From assembly GCA_020633335.1 (NCBI GenBank), contig JACKDU010000003.1, forward strand, positions 682,001 to 746,000: a stretch of 64,000 nt of DNA, in the 5' to 3' direction. Numbering within the stretch: the first letter of the stretch is position 1; each line of letters starts with the position of its first letter. Source of the DNA: Myxococcales bacterium. GTDB lineage: Bacteria > Myxococcota_A > Polyangia > Nannocystales > Nannocystaceae. Made by a program: the position numbers and the translations under genes. This document shows, in pieces, positions 17,715 to 27,185 of this stretch. Below the pieces are notes generated by a model, which was given only the letters and a program-made list of their open reading frames with translations, was not told the origin of the DNA and did not search any database.

Positions 17715-18704
17715 CTAGCCCTTCTTCGTTCGCCGCTCGCGCCTGGCCTGCTTGCGGGCGACCGCGAGCTGGCGCTCCTGGACCGTCCGCTCGGAGGGCG
17801 GCCGCCCGGGGAGCGCCTCCTGCGGGTTGTGGTGCTCGTCGAAGGCGCCCGGGTGGTAGCCGAGCTCGAAGAGGGTGACCTCCCGCCGCGCCCGCTCGCC
17901 GAGGCGGAGCGGGATCACGGCCGCGCCGATCCCTGCGCCGACATAGACCGCGCCGTGGGGCGGCGGCTCCTCGCGCGAGCCGTAGAGCCCGTGGATGTAG
18001 CGGTGGCCGACGAAGCGCCCGAGCGCGAGCTCGTTGAGGCGGGCGAGCGTGACCTGGCCGGCGTGGGTGTGCCCCGAGAGGACCAGCGGGACGCCCTGCG
18101 GCCAGAGGCGCTCGGCCTCCTCGGCGATGTGCGAGAGGCCGAGGGTCGCGACGTCGCGGCGGAGCCCCTTGATCGCCCGGGCGATGTCGGCGTGGCCGGT
18201 GTAGGCGTCGTCGAGGCCGACGAGCTGGAGGCGCTCGTGGCCGAGGGTGATGATCGTGTTCGCGTTGTCGAGGACCTCGGCGCCGCCCCGCCGGAGCGCG
18301 CGGCGGACCTCGGAGGCGCCCGACCAGTGATCGTGGTTGCCGAGGACGCCGATCACCGGGGCGTCGAAGGCCTCGATCACCTCGGTGAGCGCGTCGAGGT
18401 ACTCCTGGCTGTGGCAGACGAAGTCGCCGGTGATCACGACGAGGTCCGGATCTTGCCGATTGACCAGGTCGACCGCGGCCATCTGGATCGGCACCGGCGT
18501 CACCCGGCCGACGTGGAGGTCGGTGAGGTGGGCGACGCAGATCGGCGCGCCGAGGAGCTCCTGGTGCGACGCGGCGCCGGCGAAGCGGCGGAGCTCGATC
18601 TTCGGCGCCCCGCGGTCAAACCACGCCAGCGGGTTGAGCATGCGAGCGCGCGCGAGCTGGGCCGGGAGCCCGTCCGATTGCGCTCGTGAGCGGGAGGAGG
18701 CCAT
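17715..18704 (-). CDS. calcineurin-like metallophosphoesterase
   Basis: 329 residues from ATG 18704. The complete dimetal motif set is present: HLTDLHVGR, VVITGDFVCH, GVLGNHDHWSG and LVLSGHTHAGQ. The layout resembles the YaeI/YkuE branch of phosphodiesterases, which act on lipid or nucleotide phosphodiesters at the membrane, but no transmembrane helix is evident here; the N-terminus is polar. A longer open frame upstream to 18908 is rejected because it would overlap the divergent SPFH gene and lacks protein-like composition. A TATACT hexamer (minus strand, 18719-18714) ends 9 nt before the ATG, supporting this start. The C-terminus is strongly basic. Confidence 0.9.
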   Translation of the reverse strand: MASSRSRAQSDGLPAQLARARMLNPLAWFDRGAPKIELRRFAGAASHQELLGAPICVAHLTDLHVGRVTPVPIQMAAVDLVNRQDPDLVVITGDFVCHSQEYLDALTEVIEAFDAPVIGVLGNHDHWSGASEVRRALRRGGAEVLDNANTIITLGHERLQLVGLDDAYTGHADIARAIKGLRRDVATLGLSHIAEEAERLWPQGVPLVLSGHTHAGQVTLARLNELALGRFVGHRYIHGLYGSREEPPPHGAVYVGAGIGAAVIPLRLGERARREVTLFELGYHPGAFDEHHNPQEALPGRPPSERTVQERQLAVARKQARRERRTKKG

Positions 18705-18849
18705 CCGCTGGCCAGTATAGGCGGGCCGCCTGGCATCGCCACTTTGTCGCGGTCCCGACGCCGACCGCGCACGCGCGTTCACGGCCGCGGCCGCGCTCCC
18801 CGTCGCTTCCTTGATCCATGGTGTAGGATGGCCGGCAAATGGAGGCGCG

Positions 18850-20004
18850 ATGAGCAAACCTCGGCGTGGGCGTCCGGTCAGCGAGCAGAGCCCGATCGAG
18901 ATCCTCAAGTCACTCTTCCCGTCCCCCGGGAAGAAGGCAGGCAGCGGCGAGGGCGGCGGCGGCGGCTCGGCCCTCTCGTACGTCTGGTACGCGGGCGCGG
19001 CCGCGGCCCTCCTTTATGTCAGCCTCGGCTCCTTCACCTCGATCGAGCCCGGTCAGGTCGCGGTCCGGGTCAACAACGTGACCGGCGGCTCCGACACGAT
19101 CACCCAGCCCGGCTGGCTGGTGAAGCTCCCCTTCGGGATCCACTCGGTCTACACCCTCGACGCCGCCCCCCAGACCTTCACGATGCGCGGCGGCGGCAAC
19201 ATCGACGCGCTCAACGTCAAGGAGCTGACGGTCCGCGCGAGCGACGGCTCGAACTTCCACTTCCAGGACACCAAGATCATCTTCCAGATCCGCGGTGAGG
19301 ACGCCCACCGGGTGATCGACGACGCCGGCCAGGACGCCGGCTTCGTCAACTGGATGCGCCCCTTCGCCCGGGCGATCCTCCGCGACGAGTTCGGCAAGGA
19401 GTCGACGATCTCGGTGTCGAACCCCGGCAACTTCGGCGAGGCGACCGAGCGGGCGAAGAGCCGGCTCAACGAGCTCCTCGGGCCCCGCGGTCTGATGATC
19501 ACCCAGATCGTCACGCCCCGCCCGCAGTTCAACGACGAGTACGAGAAGCTGATCGAGGAGCGCAACGCCCTCGGCAACCAGCTCGAGGTGATCAAGTCGA
19601 ACCTCGCGGCCGCCGAGACCAAGCGCGAGCGCCAGCTCGCCGAGGTCGACCGCGATCGCAACCGCGAGATCCAAGAGAAGCGCACCGAGCTCGAGGAGGC
19701 GCTGGCGACCGCGGTCTCGACCCAGGCCGACACCACCCGGGAGGTCGACACCTACCGGATCTCCAAGGTCGGCGAGGGCCAGGCCGAGCTCTCGGCGGCG
19801 ACCCGCCGGGCGGAGGAGCTCAAGGGCCAGCTCGACGCGACCTACCGCCGGCGCAAGGCCGAGATCGACGCGTTCCGCACCCAGCCGATCGAGCGGGTGA
19901 TGGAGCGCCTCGGCGAGCGCCTCAAGGGGGTGACGATCTCGATCCAGCCCTACGCGGACGACTCGACCCCCTCGCGGGTCAAGATGGAGCAGATCGGGAG
20001 GTAG
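18850..20004 (+). CDS. SPFH/band 7 domain membrane protein (first of pair)
   Basis: 384 residues; ATG with GGAGG 4 nt upstream (18841-18845). A Gly-rich N-terminal cytoplasmic stretch is followed by one transmembrane helix (~37-57), then an SPFH domain beginning FTSIEPGQVAVRVNNVTGG and containing PGWLVKLPFGIHSVYTLD. A long charged coiled-coil follows (LIEERNALGNQLEVIKSNLAAAETKRERQ..., ~230-350). It is HflK-like in layout. SPFH proteins form membrane rings or scaffolds that organise proteases or microdomains. The partner gene starts 2 nt after the stop, so a hetero-oligomer is likely (inference). Confidence 0.88.
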   Translation: MSKPRRGRPVSEQSPIEILKSLFPSPGKKAGSGEGGGGGSALSYVWYAGAAAALLYVSLGSFTSIEPGQVAVRVNNVTGGSDTITQPGWLVKLPFGIHSVYTLDAAPQTFTMRGGGNIDALNVKELTVRASDGSNFHFQDTKIIFQIRGEDAHRVIDDAGQDAGFVNWMRPFARAILRDEFGKESTISVSNPGNFGEATERAKSRLNELLGPRGLMITQIVTPRPQFNDEYEKLIEERNALGNQLEVIKSNLAAAETKRERQLAEVDRDRNREIQEKRTELEEALATAVSTQADTTREVDTYRISKVGEGQAELSAATRRAEELKGQLDATYRRRKAEIDAFRTQPIERVMERLGERLKGVTISIQPYADDSTPSRVKMEQIGR

Positions 20005-20006
20005 TC

Positions 20007-21212
20007 ATGGAACGGATCGCCAAGCTCATCTGCGTCACGGCGCTGCTCCTCTTCCTCGCGCCCAATTGCAGCGTCACCACCGTCCCGCTCGGCTTCATCG
20101 GCGTGCGATCGAGCCAGATCTCGGGCGTCCTCGAGGAGGACCTGGCGCCAGGCTGGCACCTCGATCTCCCCTTCTTCCACCGGACGACGCTCCTCCCGAG
20201 CTCCTTCCAGTTCCTCGACTACATCGACGACGAGACGTCGGAGGCGCTGCTGATCCGGACCCGGGACAACAACAACGTCCACGTCGACGTGACCGTGCCC
20301 TACCGGATCATCCCCGGCCAGGGCCACTCGATCATGAAGGAGGGCAACGCGGTCGCCACCGGCGACGGCGGCTTCCGCTTCCAGCGCCTCGCCGCCGACA
20401 CCACGGTCTCGGTGCTCCGCGAGGAGCTCGCGGTCCTCACCAGCGCCGACTTCTACAACACCGACCTCCGCCTCAAGGTCGCCGGCGACACCCTCACCCG
20501 CCTCAACGAGAGCCTCGCGCCCCTCCACCTCGAGGCCGAGAGCGTGCTGATCCGCTCGGTCACCTTCCGCCCGGAGTACGAGCAGCAGCTCCAGGCGATC
20601 CAGCTCAACGAGCAGAACAAGCTCCTCGACGGCGCCCGCGAGAAGGTCGCCAAGCAGCAGCAGCTCCTCGACAACTACGAGCTCGAGACCAACGCGCTGG
20701 TCGCCTCCAAGCAGCAGGAGTGGGTCAAGAAGCAGGCCGATCTCGAGCGCGCCTACCAGGTCGGCTTCCTCATCCTCGACACCGAGAACCCGTCGCCGGG
20801 CCTCGCCCGCCAGGCCCTGGCGGCGCTCAGCGACGAGGAGCGCGACGCCCTCCGCGAGCAGGCCTCGGGGATCCTCGGGATCGAGAAGGACAAGATCGAC
20901 GACCCCTACCTCCTCGGGATCCAGAGCATCGAGGCCCAGACCCTCACCTACAAGCGCGAGATCATCGCCGAGTCGGACGGCATCGCCGAGCGCCTCAAGG
21001 CCGAGGGCGAGGCGACCCTGGCCGCCGTCCGCGGCGACTTCGAGAGCAAGCTCAACGCCCTCCTCGGATCGCCGGCCGGTCGGGCCTACGTCGCCTGGAA
21101 GGCCGCCGACAACATCTCCTTCGCCGAGACCCTGACCTTCCAGAGCGACGACGGGATCCCGTCGGTGCTCCGGCTCCGGGCCTTCGCCGAGCAATTCATC
21201 GGCGGCAAGTGA
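20007..21212 (+). CDS. SPFH/band 7 domain protein (second of pair)
   Basis: 401 residues. An N-terminal hydrophobic segment (LICVTALLLFLAP) leads into VPLGFIGVRSSQISGVLEEDLAPGWHLDLPFFH, the start of an SPFH domain, with VTVPYRII and a middle region RLAADTTVSVLREELAVLTSADFY typical of HflC/stomatin relatives. The coiled-coil (~210-330) is rich in Glu/Gln/Lys. The hydrophobic segment ends in APNC, which is a poor lipobox, so an uncleaved anchor is more likely than a lipoprotein. It is adjacent (2-nt gap) to the other SPFH gene, mirroring hflK-hflC, but no FtsH-type protease gene is nearby. Confidence 0.88.
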   Translation: MERIAKLICVTALLLFLAPNCSVTTVPLGFIGVRSSQISGVLEEDLAPGWHLDLPFFHRTTLLPSSFQFLDYIDDETSEALLIRTRDNNNVHVDVTVPYRIIPGQGHSIMKEGNAVATGDGGFRFQRLAADTTVSVLREELAVLTSADFYNTDLRLKVAGDTLTRLNESLAPLHLEAESVLIRSVTFRPEYEQQLQAIQLNEQNKLLDGAREKVAKQQQLLDNYELETNALVASKQQEWVKKQADLERAYQVGFLILDTENPSPGLARQALAALSDEERDALREQASGILGIEKDKIDDPYLLGIQSIEAQTLTYKREIIAESDGIAERLKAEGEATLAAVRGDFESKLNALLGSPAGRAYVAWKAADNISFAETLTFQSDDGIPSVLRLRAFAEQFIGGK

Positions 21213-21235
21213 GTGAGGCCGCGGGCCTGCGGCGA

Positions 21236-21265
21236 GGCGTCGCGGACGTCTGCGTCCGCGACGCC
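21236..21265. terminator. strong hairpin after SPFH pair
   Basis: GGCGTCGCGGAC (21236-21247) and GTCCGCGACGCC (21254-21265) form a perfect 12-bp stem with a 6-nt loop, 23 nt after the SPFH stop codon. Only a short CTTTG follows, no true T-tract. Likely an end-of-operon structure (terminator or mRNA-stabilising hairpin). Confidence 0.65.
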
Positions 21266-21369
21266 CGCGGGCGCCTTTGCACTGGGCGATGTGCGAAAGC
21301 GCGCGTGGTCCGCGCGCCGAGACGCGGAAACGTAACCTCCCGGGCAATCTCCGCCGCTATGCTCGCGGC

Positions 21370-24048
21370 GTGCGTATTCGATCGCCCTTCCCCCTCCTGA
21401 GCGCGTTGATCCTCGCCTCCGCCTGTCAGGGCGACGACGTCGTGACGTCGGCGACCGAGGGGAGCACCGGCTCGACGACCGACGACACGACCAGCACGTC
21501 GGCCGCGACCTCGACGAGCGCGACCTCGACCTCGACGAGCGCGGGCTCGGAGACCGGCACGACCTCGACGACCACGAGCGGCTCGACCACCGACACCACC
21601 GCGACCAGCACGAGCACCACCACCGGGGTGATGGAGACCGGCACCGACAGCGACACGACCACCGGCGGTGTCGACACCTGGGGCGAGGTCGACTGCGGCG
21701 GCGAGCCGCTGGTGCCGCCCGGCGAGGGCCTCTGCACGGTCAGCGCCCCGGGGACCAAGGGCCTCCTCTTCCGCGGCACGGTCCTCGCGCCCGAGACGAT
21801 CTACACCGGCGGTCAGGTGCTGGTGGTCGACGACACGATCGTCTGCGTCGGCTGCGACTGCGCGAACGATCCCCAGGCCGCCGACGCGAGCGTCGTCGAC
21901 TGCGCCGACGGCGTGATCTCGCCCGGCCTGATCAACACCCACGACCACCTCGGCTTCACCAACAACGTGCCGATCGGCCAGGGCCCGGATCGCTACGAGC
22001 ACCGCCACGACTGGCGCAAGGGCCAGAACGGCCACGTCAAGATCACGACCGCCGGGAGCGCGAACCAGCGGCAGATCGAGGCGGGCGAGCTCCGCTTCGT
22101 CCTCGGCGGCGCGACCTCGACGATCGGCGGCGGCGGCGGGCGCCCGGGGCTCCTCCGCAACATCGACTCGCCGAACAACAAGGAGGGGCTGCCGGTCCCG
22201 ACCGCCGACTCCGACACCTTCCCGCTCGACGACTCCGTGGGGATCCAGCTCGAGAACGGCTGCAACTACGGCCCCAACCCGACCACCGCCGCCGACATCG
22301 CCGATCTCGCCTCCTACCTCCCGCACATCGGCGAGGGGATCAACAAGGCGGCGAAGAACGAGTTCCTCTGCACGAGCATGGGCGCCGGCGACGTCGTCGA
22401 GTCGCAGAGCGGGATCGTCCACTCGATCGCCGTCGACGTCGCCGACATCGTCGAGGTCTTCAGCGAGCAGGCGAAGGTGATCTGGTCGCCGCGCTCCAAC
22501 GTCGTCCTCTACGGCAACACCGCGGCGGTGACGGCGATGGATCAGCTCGGGGTGCTCATCGCCCTGGGCACCGACTGGATCCCGTCGGGCTCGATGAACC
22601 TCCTCCGCGAGCTCCAGTGCGCGGATCTCCTCAACTCGACCTACTTCGACCACCACTTCGACGACGCCGCGCTCTGGCGGATGGTCACCACCAACGCGGC
22701 GATGGTGGTCGCGGCCGACAACGCGATCGGCATGCTGAAGCCGGGCTACGTCGCCGACATCGCGATCTTCGACGGCTCGGTGAACAAGAACTACCGGGCG
22801 ATCATCGACGGCGAGCCGAGCGGCGTCGGCCTCGTCCTCCGCGGCGGCTTCCCGCTCTACGGCGACGAGGCGCTGATGAACGACGCGGCGATCGGCGCCT
22901 TCGACTGCGAAGCGCTCGACGTCTGCGGCAACGCCAAGAAGGTCTGCGTCGAGAAGGACCTCGGCGTCGCCACCCTCGACCAGCTCATCACGTCGATGGA
23001 CGGGATCTACCCGCTCTTCTTCTGCGGCGAGCCGGAGAAGGAGCCGACCTGCGTCCCCTGGCGCGACGAGTACTCCGACGGGATCACGATGGACGACGCC
23101 GACGGCGACGGGATCGTCGACGCCAACGACAACTGCCCGATGGTCTTCAACCCGGTGCGGCCGCTCGAGCTCGCGCAGGCCGACTACGACAACGACGGGA
23201 TCGGCGACGTCTGCGACCTCTGCCCCGCCGAGGCCGGCGAGGCCTGCACGCCGGGCGACGCCAACGACTACGACGGCGACGGGATCCCGAACGGCGCCGA
23301 CAACTGCGTCGCCGACCCCAACCCCGGCCAGGAGGACGCCGACGACGACGGCCACGGCGACGCCTGCGACAATTGCCCGCTGCCGAACCCCGGGCCCCAG
23401 ACCTGCCCGCTGCCGATCCCGGCGATCCGCGATCCCAACCACCCGGATCACCCGATGGTCGGCTCGCCGGTCAAGGTCGTCGGCGCCTACGTCACCGCGG
23501 TCCGCCCCGACGCCGGCAACTCGCGCGGCTTCCACATCCAGGACGACTCGCTCGATCCCTTCTCCGGGATCTTCGTCTTCACCGGGAGCAACCCGGCGGG
23601 GGTCAAGGTCGGCAACCGGGTGACGGTGAGCGGGACCTACGAGGAGTACTTCACGCTCTCCGAGATCTCGTCGCCGATCGTGGTGATCGAGGACGCCGGC
23701 GAGGTGCTCCCCTTCGCGCCGATCAAGGTCGCGGATCCGGCGACCCTGGCGACCGGCGGGATGATGGCCGAGGCCTACGAGTCGATGCTCGTGTCGGTCA
23801 GCGACGTCGTGATCACCAAGCAGAACGCAGACGCCAACGACTACGACGAGTTCGAGGTCACCGGCAACCTCCGGGTCGACGACCAGATCTACGACAACGT
23901 CGTCAACATGGGCCTCAACAACGCCTGCGTGGTCGGCTCGCAGTTCACCGAGCTGATCGGCGTGCTCGGCTTCTCCTTCGCCAACTCGAAGCTCTGGCCG
24001 CGGGTGAAGTCGGACATCTCCTGGGTGATGTGCGACCCGGCGCCCTGA
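21370..24048 (+). CDS. amidohydrolase-family lipoprotein with TSP3-type repeats and OB-like C-terminus
   Basis: 892 residues from GTG 21370. Signal with lipobox LASAC, a ~75-residue Thr/Ser linker, then an amidohydrolase domain (~100-510): DGVISPGLINTHDHLGF (metal His pair), HSIAVD, IALGTDWIPSGS (metal Asp) and MLKPGYVADIAIFDG. Next come calcium-binding thrombospondin-type-3-like repeats (DADGDGIVDANDNCP, DNDGIGDVCDLCP, DYDGDGIPNGADNC; ~575-680), then a ~200-residue beta-rich domain (PVKVVGAYVTAVRP..., GIFVFTGSNPAGVKVGNRVTVSG) like the OB-type domains of extracellular nucleases. The substrate of the hydrolase cannot be told. A TATGCT hexamer (21358-21363) ends 6 nt before the start. The GT39-like gene follows after 10 nt. 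Confidence 0.86.
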   Translation: MRIRSPFPLLSALILASACQGDDVVTSATEGSTGSTTDDTTSTSAATSTSATSTSTSAGSETGTTSTTTSGSTTDTTATSTSTTTGVMETGTDSDTTTGGVDTWGEVDCGGEPLVPPGEGLCTVSAPGTKGLLFRGTVLAPETIYTGGQVLVVDDTIVCVGCDCANDPQAADASVVDCADGVISPGLINTHDHLGFTNNVPIGQGPDRYEHRHDWRKGQNGHVKITTAGSANQRQIEAGELRFVLGGATSTIGGGGGRPGLLRNIDSPNNKEGLPVPTADSDTFPLDDSVGIQLENGCNYGPNPTTAADIADLASYLPHIGEGINKAAKNEFLCTSMGAGDVVESQSGIVHSIAVDVADIVEVFSEQAKVIWSPRSNVVLYGNTAAVTAMDQLGVLIALGTDWIPSGSMNLLRELQCADLLNSTYFDHHFDDAALWRMVTTNAAMVVAADNAIGMLKPGYVADIAIFDGSVNKNYRAIIDGEPSGVGLVLRGGFPLYGDEALMNDAAIGAFDCEALDVCGNAKKVCVEKDLGVATLDQLITSMDGIYPLFFCGEPEKEPTCVPWRDEYSDGITMDDADGDGIVDANDNCPMVFNPVRPLELAQADYDNDGIGDVCDLCPAEAGEACTPGDANDYDGDGIPNGADNCVADPNPGQEDADDDGHGDACDNCPLPNPGPQTCPLPIPAIRDPNHPDHPMVGSPVKVVGAYVTAVRPDAGNSRGFHIQDDSLDPFSGIFVFTGSNPAGVKVGNRVTVSGTYEEYFTLSEISSPIVVIEDAGEVLPFAPIKVADPATLATGGMMAEAYESMLVSVSDVVITKQNADANDYDEFEVTGNLRVDDQIYDNVVNMGLNNACVVGSQFTELIGVLGFSFANSKLWPRVKSDISWVMCDPAP

Positions 24049-24058
24049 GGCGCGGGAC

Positions 24059-25603
24059 GTGAGAGCCGGCCGCGCAGCGCTCCTCGGCGCCCTCGGCCTC
24101 GCCGCCCTGGTCGCGGTCGAGGCCCTGGTGCGCTGGCCGGGCTTCACCCAGGGGGGCTTCGCCTCCCACGACGTCGGCGGGATCCTCTACAACGCGATGC
24201 TCCTCCACGCGGGGGAGCTCCCCTACGTCGCGTCGATCGAGGTCAAGGCGCCGGGATCCTTCTACCTCGCGGCGCTCCTCGCCGGGCCAGAGGGGCGGGA
24301 CATCGCCGCGTTTCAGGTCTGGGCGAACCTCTGGGCGCTGGGATCGCTCCTCGGGGTCGGCGCGATCGGCTGGCGCCTCTGGGGCCCGCGGGCGGGGGTG
24401 GTCGCGGCCGCGGTCTACGGGCTCGGCGACGCCTTCCTCGACTCGATGGACGCGAACTACGTCACCTGGGCCCAGCTCCCGCAGGTGCTCGCGGTGCTCG
24501 CGGCCGCCTGGGCGACGACGGGCGCGGGGCGGCGGCGGGCGCTCGTCGGCTGGGCGCTCGCGGGGGCGCTCGCCGGCCTCGCGGCCCTCGCCAAGCAGCC
24601 CGCCGGGATCGTCCTGGTGGTGGTCGCCGCCTGGGCCGCGCTCGCCGAGCGGGGCAGGGGAGGGCGGCGCGTCGATCTCGGCGCGCTGGCGACCGTCGTC
24701 GCCGGCTTCGTCGGCGCCCACCTGCCGATCGCCGCCCACTACCTCGCCCACGGCCACCTCGGCGAGCTCGTCCGCGGCTACGCCCTCAACCCCTGGGGGC
24801 TCCGCTACCTCGGCCGCCGGGCGGCGATCGGCGCCCTCGCGGGCGCCCGCGAGGGCGCGCTGGCGACCGCCTACTTCGTCGGGCTCCCGCTCTACCTGGC
24901 GTTTTGGACAGGTCTACCGCGGGCCGAGCGGCGGCCGGGTTCGCCGCTTCCGTGGCTCTGGCTCTGGTTCGGCCTCACCCTCGCGGCGGCGGCCCTCGGG
25001 CTCCGCTTCTACAAGGGGTACTTCGTCACGGTCGCGCCGGCGCTCGCCCTCCTGGCGGCGGCGCCCGGCGGCCTCCTCGGGGCGCGTGTGGGCGCGGGCG
25101 GCCGGCGGCGCCCGTGGTTGCGCGCCCCCGCGCTCGCCCTCGGCCTCGTCCTCGCGCTCCGGTCGATCTGGCTCGTCGGTCAGGTGCGTGAGGATCGCGC
25201 CCGCGCGCACGACCGCGGCGGGCGGATCCTCGCCGAGCACATCGCCCGCGGGCTCGCCCCCGGCGACCGGATCTGGGTCTGGGGCTGGCACCTCTGGGAC
25301 ATCTACGCGTTCACCGGCGCGCTCGCGGGGTCGCGCCTCTACAAGTCGCTCGGCTTCCTCACCCCGCCCAACGACGACACCTGGCGGACGCCCGCGAGCC
25401 GGCTGACGATGGTCAAGGATTCGCCCTTCCGGGCGCTCCTGATCGACGATCTGCGGGCGTCGCGGCCCCGCTACATCGCCCTCGGATCGACCGTCCCGCG
25501 TGAGGACTTCCCCGAGCTCCGTTCGCTCCTGCGGGCCGGCTATGTCCGGGATCGCGGGGTCCGGGTCGGCCGGGTCGAGGTCTGGCGCCGGCGCGATCCC
25601 TGA
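24059..25603 (+). CDS. GT39/ArnT-type polyprenyl-linked glycosyltransferase, multi-pass membrane protein
   Basis: 514 residues, GTG start 10 nt after the amidohydrolase stop. About ten hydrophobic helices are visible. The first periplasmic loop has FASHDVGGILYNAMLLHAGELPYVASIEVKAPGSF, matching the acidic catalytic loop (Asp plus a Lys-Ala-Pro-Gly block) of the ArnT/PMT superfamily (GT-C fold). A soluble C-terminal part (~390-514) includes DRIWVWGWHLWDIYAFTG. It would transfer a sugar from a lipid carrier on the outer face of the inner membrane. Its position in an apparent operon with a surface lipoprotein rich in Thr/Ser raises the possibility that it glycosylates such linkers, which is a guess. 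Confidence 0.82.
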   Translation: MRAGRAALLGALGLAALVAVEALVRWPGFTQGGFASHDVGGILYNAMLLHAGELPYVASIEVKAPGSFYLAALLAGPEGRDIAAFQVWANLWALGSLLGVGAIGWRLWGPRAGVVAAAVYGLGDAFLDSMDANYVTWAQLPQVLAVLAAAWATTGAGRRRALVGWALAGALAGLAALAKQPAGIVLVVVAAWAALAERGRGGRRVDLGALATVVAGFVGAHLPIAAHYLAHGHLGELVRGYALNPWGLRYLGRRAAIGALAGAREGALATAYFVGLPLYLAFWTGLPRAERRPGSPLPWLWLWFGLTLAAAALGLRFYKGYFVTVAPALALLAAAPGGLLGARVGAGGRRRPWLRAPALALGLVLALRSIWLVGQVREDRARAHDRGGRILAEHIARGLAPGDRIWVWGWHLWDIYAFTGALAGSRLYKSLGFLTPPNDDTWRTPASRLTMVKDSPFRALLIDDLRASRPRYIALGSTVPREDFPELRSLLRAGYVRDRGVRVGRVEVWRRRDP

Positions 25604-25763
25604 GGGGTGGAGGTCCGCGCCCGCTCGCGCGTGGCGGCCTGTCGGCGCCCGACCGCGCGTCGTCGCATGTCCGTCCGGGCAGGCGGGGCGTCAGCGATCG
25701 CGGCCCGGCCGAGCGCGGCCGGTGATACACTCCGGTGACGGTCACGTCACGGAGCCCCTGGCC

Positions 25764-27161
25764 ATGTGGATGATCCCGCAGCTGCCGCGCACCGACGGCG
25801 CCACCCTCTGGTTCGGCGCCTTCGTGCCGACGCCGCCGGAGGTCGTCTGGGTCGAGGTGATCGACGTCGGCGGCCGCCGTCGCCTCGGTCGGCGAGCGCT
25901 CCGCCCCCGCTGGGCGCCGGTCGAGGCCGACGCCACGCCGCGGGTCTGGACCGGCCGCGCCTCCCTCGACGGCCTCGCGCCCGATCGCCTCTACCGCCTC
26001 CAGCTCGCCGACGAGAGCGGCGCGCCGATCGACGCCGCCTCCGAGCTCCGAACCCTGCCGCTCCGGGTCCCGGGCGCCAGCGAGAACCCGCTGACGATCC
26101 TCCTCGGCTCCTGCTTCGACTACAGCGGCGACGGCGGGGCGGCGATCTCGAGCTTCCGCCGCCTCCTGACCGCCGCCCAATTCCCCCACCTCAAGGTCCT
26201 CTGCGGCGATCAGATCTACCTCGATCTGCCGGTCTCCGAGGTGATCCCGCGGGACCCTGCGTTGACCTACCGCCACATCCTCGGCAAGTACCTCCGCAAC
26301 TGGGCGCCCGGCGGCACCCGCCTGGCGAGCGGCTACGGCGATCTCCTCCGCCGCGGTGCCAACCTCCTGGTCAGCGACGATCACGAGTACTGGAACAACT
26401 ACCCCTTCGCGGCCAGCCACGTCCCCTTCACCTACACGGCCGCCCGCCGGGCCCTCCTGACCCGCCTCGGCACCGCCTTCTGCCGCGCCTTCCAGGCCGA
26501 GATGGGGGAGGGCGACGGCGTCCGCGCGCTGACGGAGATCGTGATCGGCCCGGAGGGCGCCTGCCCCGGCGATCGCCTCGAGATCCTGGCGATCGACGGG
26601 CGGATCGAGCGGACCTTCACGCGTGCCCACTGGCCGGCCGACATGGAGCGCCTCTGCGCGCGCCTCCGCGGCCTCACCTCACCGGCGCTGGTGGTCCTCT
26701 CGCAGCCGCTCTTTCAGCCCGCGGAGGGGGCCATCCGCCGCCGCTGGGTCGACGCCGGGATCGCCGACTTCGACGACTACGAGCCGCTCGCCGCCGCCCT
26801 CGCGGCCGCGCCCCACGACGTCATGATCCTCAGCGGCGACATCCACTGCGGTCGGATCGCCGAGACCTCGCTACCCGGCGGCCGGCGGATCGTCGAGGTC
26901 GTCGCCTCGCCGCTCTCGTTGATCCCCCGGACCTCCTATGAAGAGAAGCCGGCCGACACCTCCTTCCCGGCGCGGCCGCTCTCGCCTCCCTTCCGGATCC
27001 CCTCGTCCGAGATCAGGATGCGCCGCGACCCGATCCGCGAGGACCACGCGGTCACCCTGGCGATCCGCGCCCGCGGCCGCAGCGTCGCGGTCGAGGTCTC
27101 CTTCTGGTCGGTGCGCACCCGCGAGCGGATCGGCGCGGCCCAGACCTTCACTCTCACCTGA
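25764..27161 (+). CDS. PhoD-like metallophosphatase (alkaline phosphatase D family)
   Basis: 465 residues; ATG 25764 preceded by GGAGC at 25751. An N-terminal Ig-like beta domain (LWFGAFVPTPPEVVWVEV... RLYRLQL, ~10-100) precedes the phosphatase domain: ILLGSCFDYSGD, KVLCGDQIYLDLP, LLVSDDHEYWNNYPF, MILSGDIHCGRI. These match the metal-binding motifs of the PhoD family, which use iron and calcium on phosphodiesters and phosphomonoesters. No signal peptide or TAT motif is seen at the chosen start, unusual for secreted PhoD, so it may act inside the cell. A TACACT hexamer lies at 25726-25731. The next gene begins 24 nt downstream. Confidence 0.85.
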   Translation: MWMIPQLPRTDGATLWFGAFVPTPPEVVWVEVIDVGGRRRLGRRALRPRWAPVEADATPRVWTGRASLDGLAPDRLYRLQLADESGAPIDAASELRTLPLRVPGASENPLTILLGSCFDYSGDGGAAISSFRRLLTAAQFPHLKVLCGDQIYLDLPVSEVIPRDPALTYRHILGKYLRNWAPGGTRLASGYGDLLRRGANLLVSDDHEYWNNYPFAASHVPFTYTAARRALLTRLGTAFCRAFQAEMGEGDGVRALTEIVIGPEGACPGDRLEILAIDGRIERTFTRAHWPADMERLCARLRGLTSPALVVLSQPLFQPAEGAIRRRWVDAGIADFDDYEPLAAALAAAPHDVMILSGDIHCGRIAETSLPGGRRIVEVVASPLSLIPRTSYEEKPADTSFPARPLSPPFRIPSSEIRMRRDPIREDHAVTLAIRARGRSVAVEVSFWSVRTRERIGAAQTFTLT

Positions 27162-27185
27162 CCCTTTGACCAGGAATCGCTCGTC

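Noticed and set aside
18705..18908. N-terminal extension of the metallophosphoesterase to 18908
   Set aside because: It would overlap the divergent SPFH gene start, and its residues are an Ala/Arg-rich artefact; a TATACT lies 9 nt before ATG 18704.
21196..24147. Minus-strand open frame of 983 codons opposite the amidohydrolase
   Set aside because: Val/Asp/Arg-rich artefact; the plus strand has lipobox, metal motifs and TSP3 repeats.
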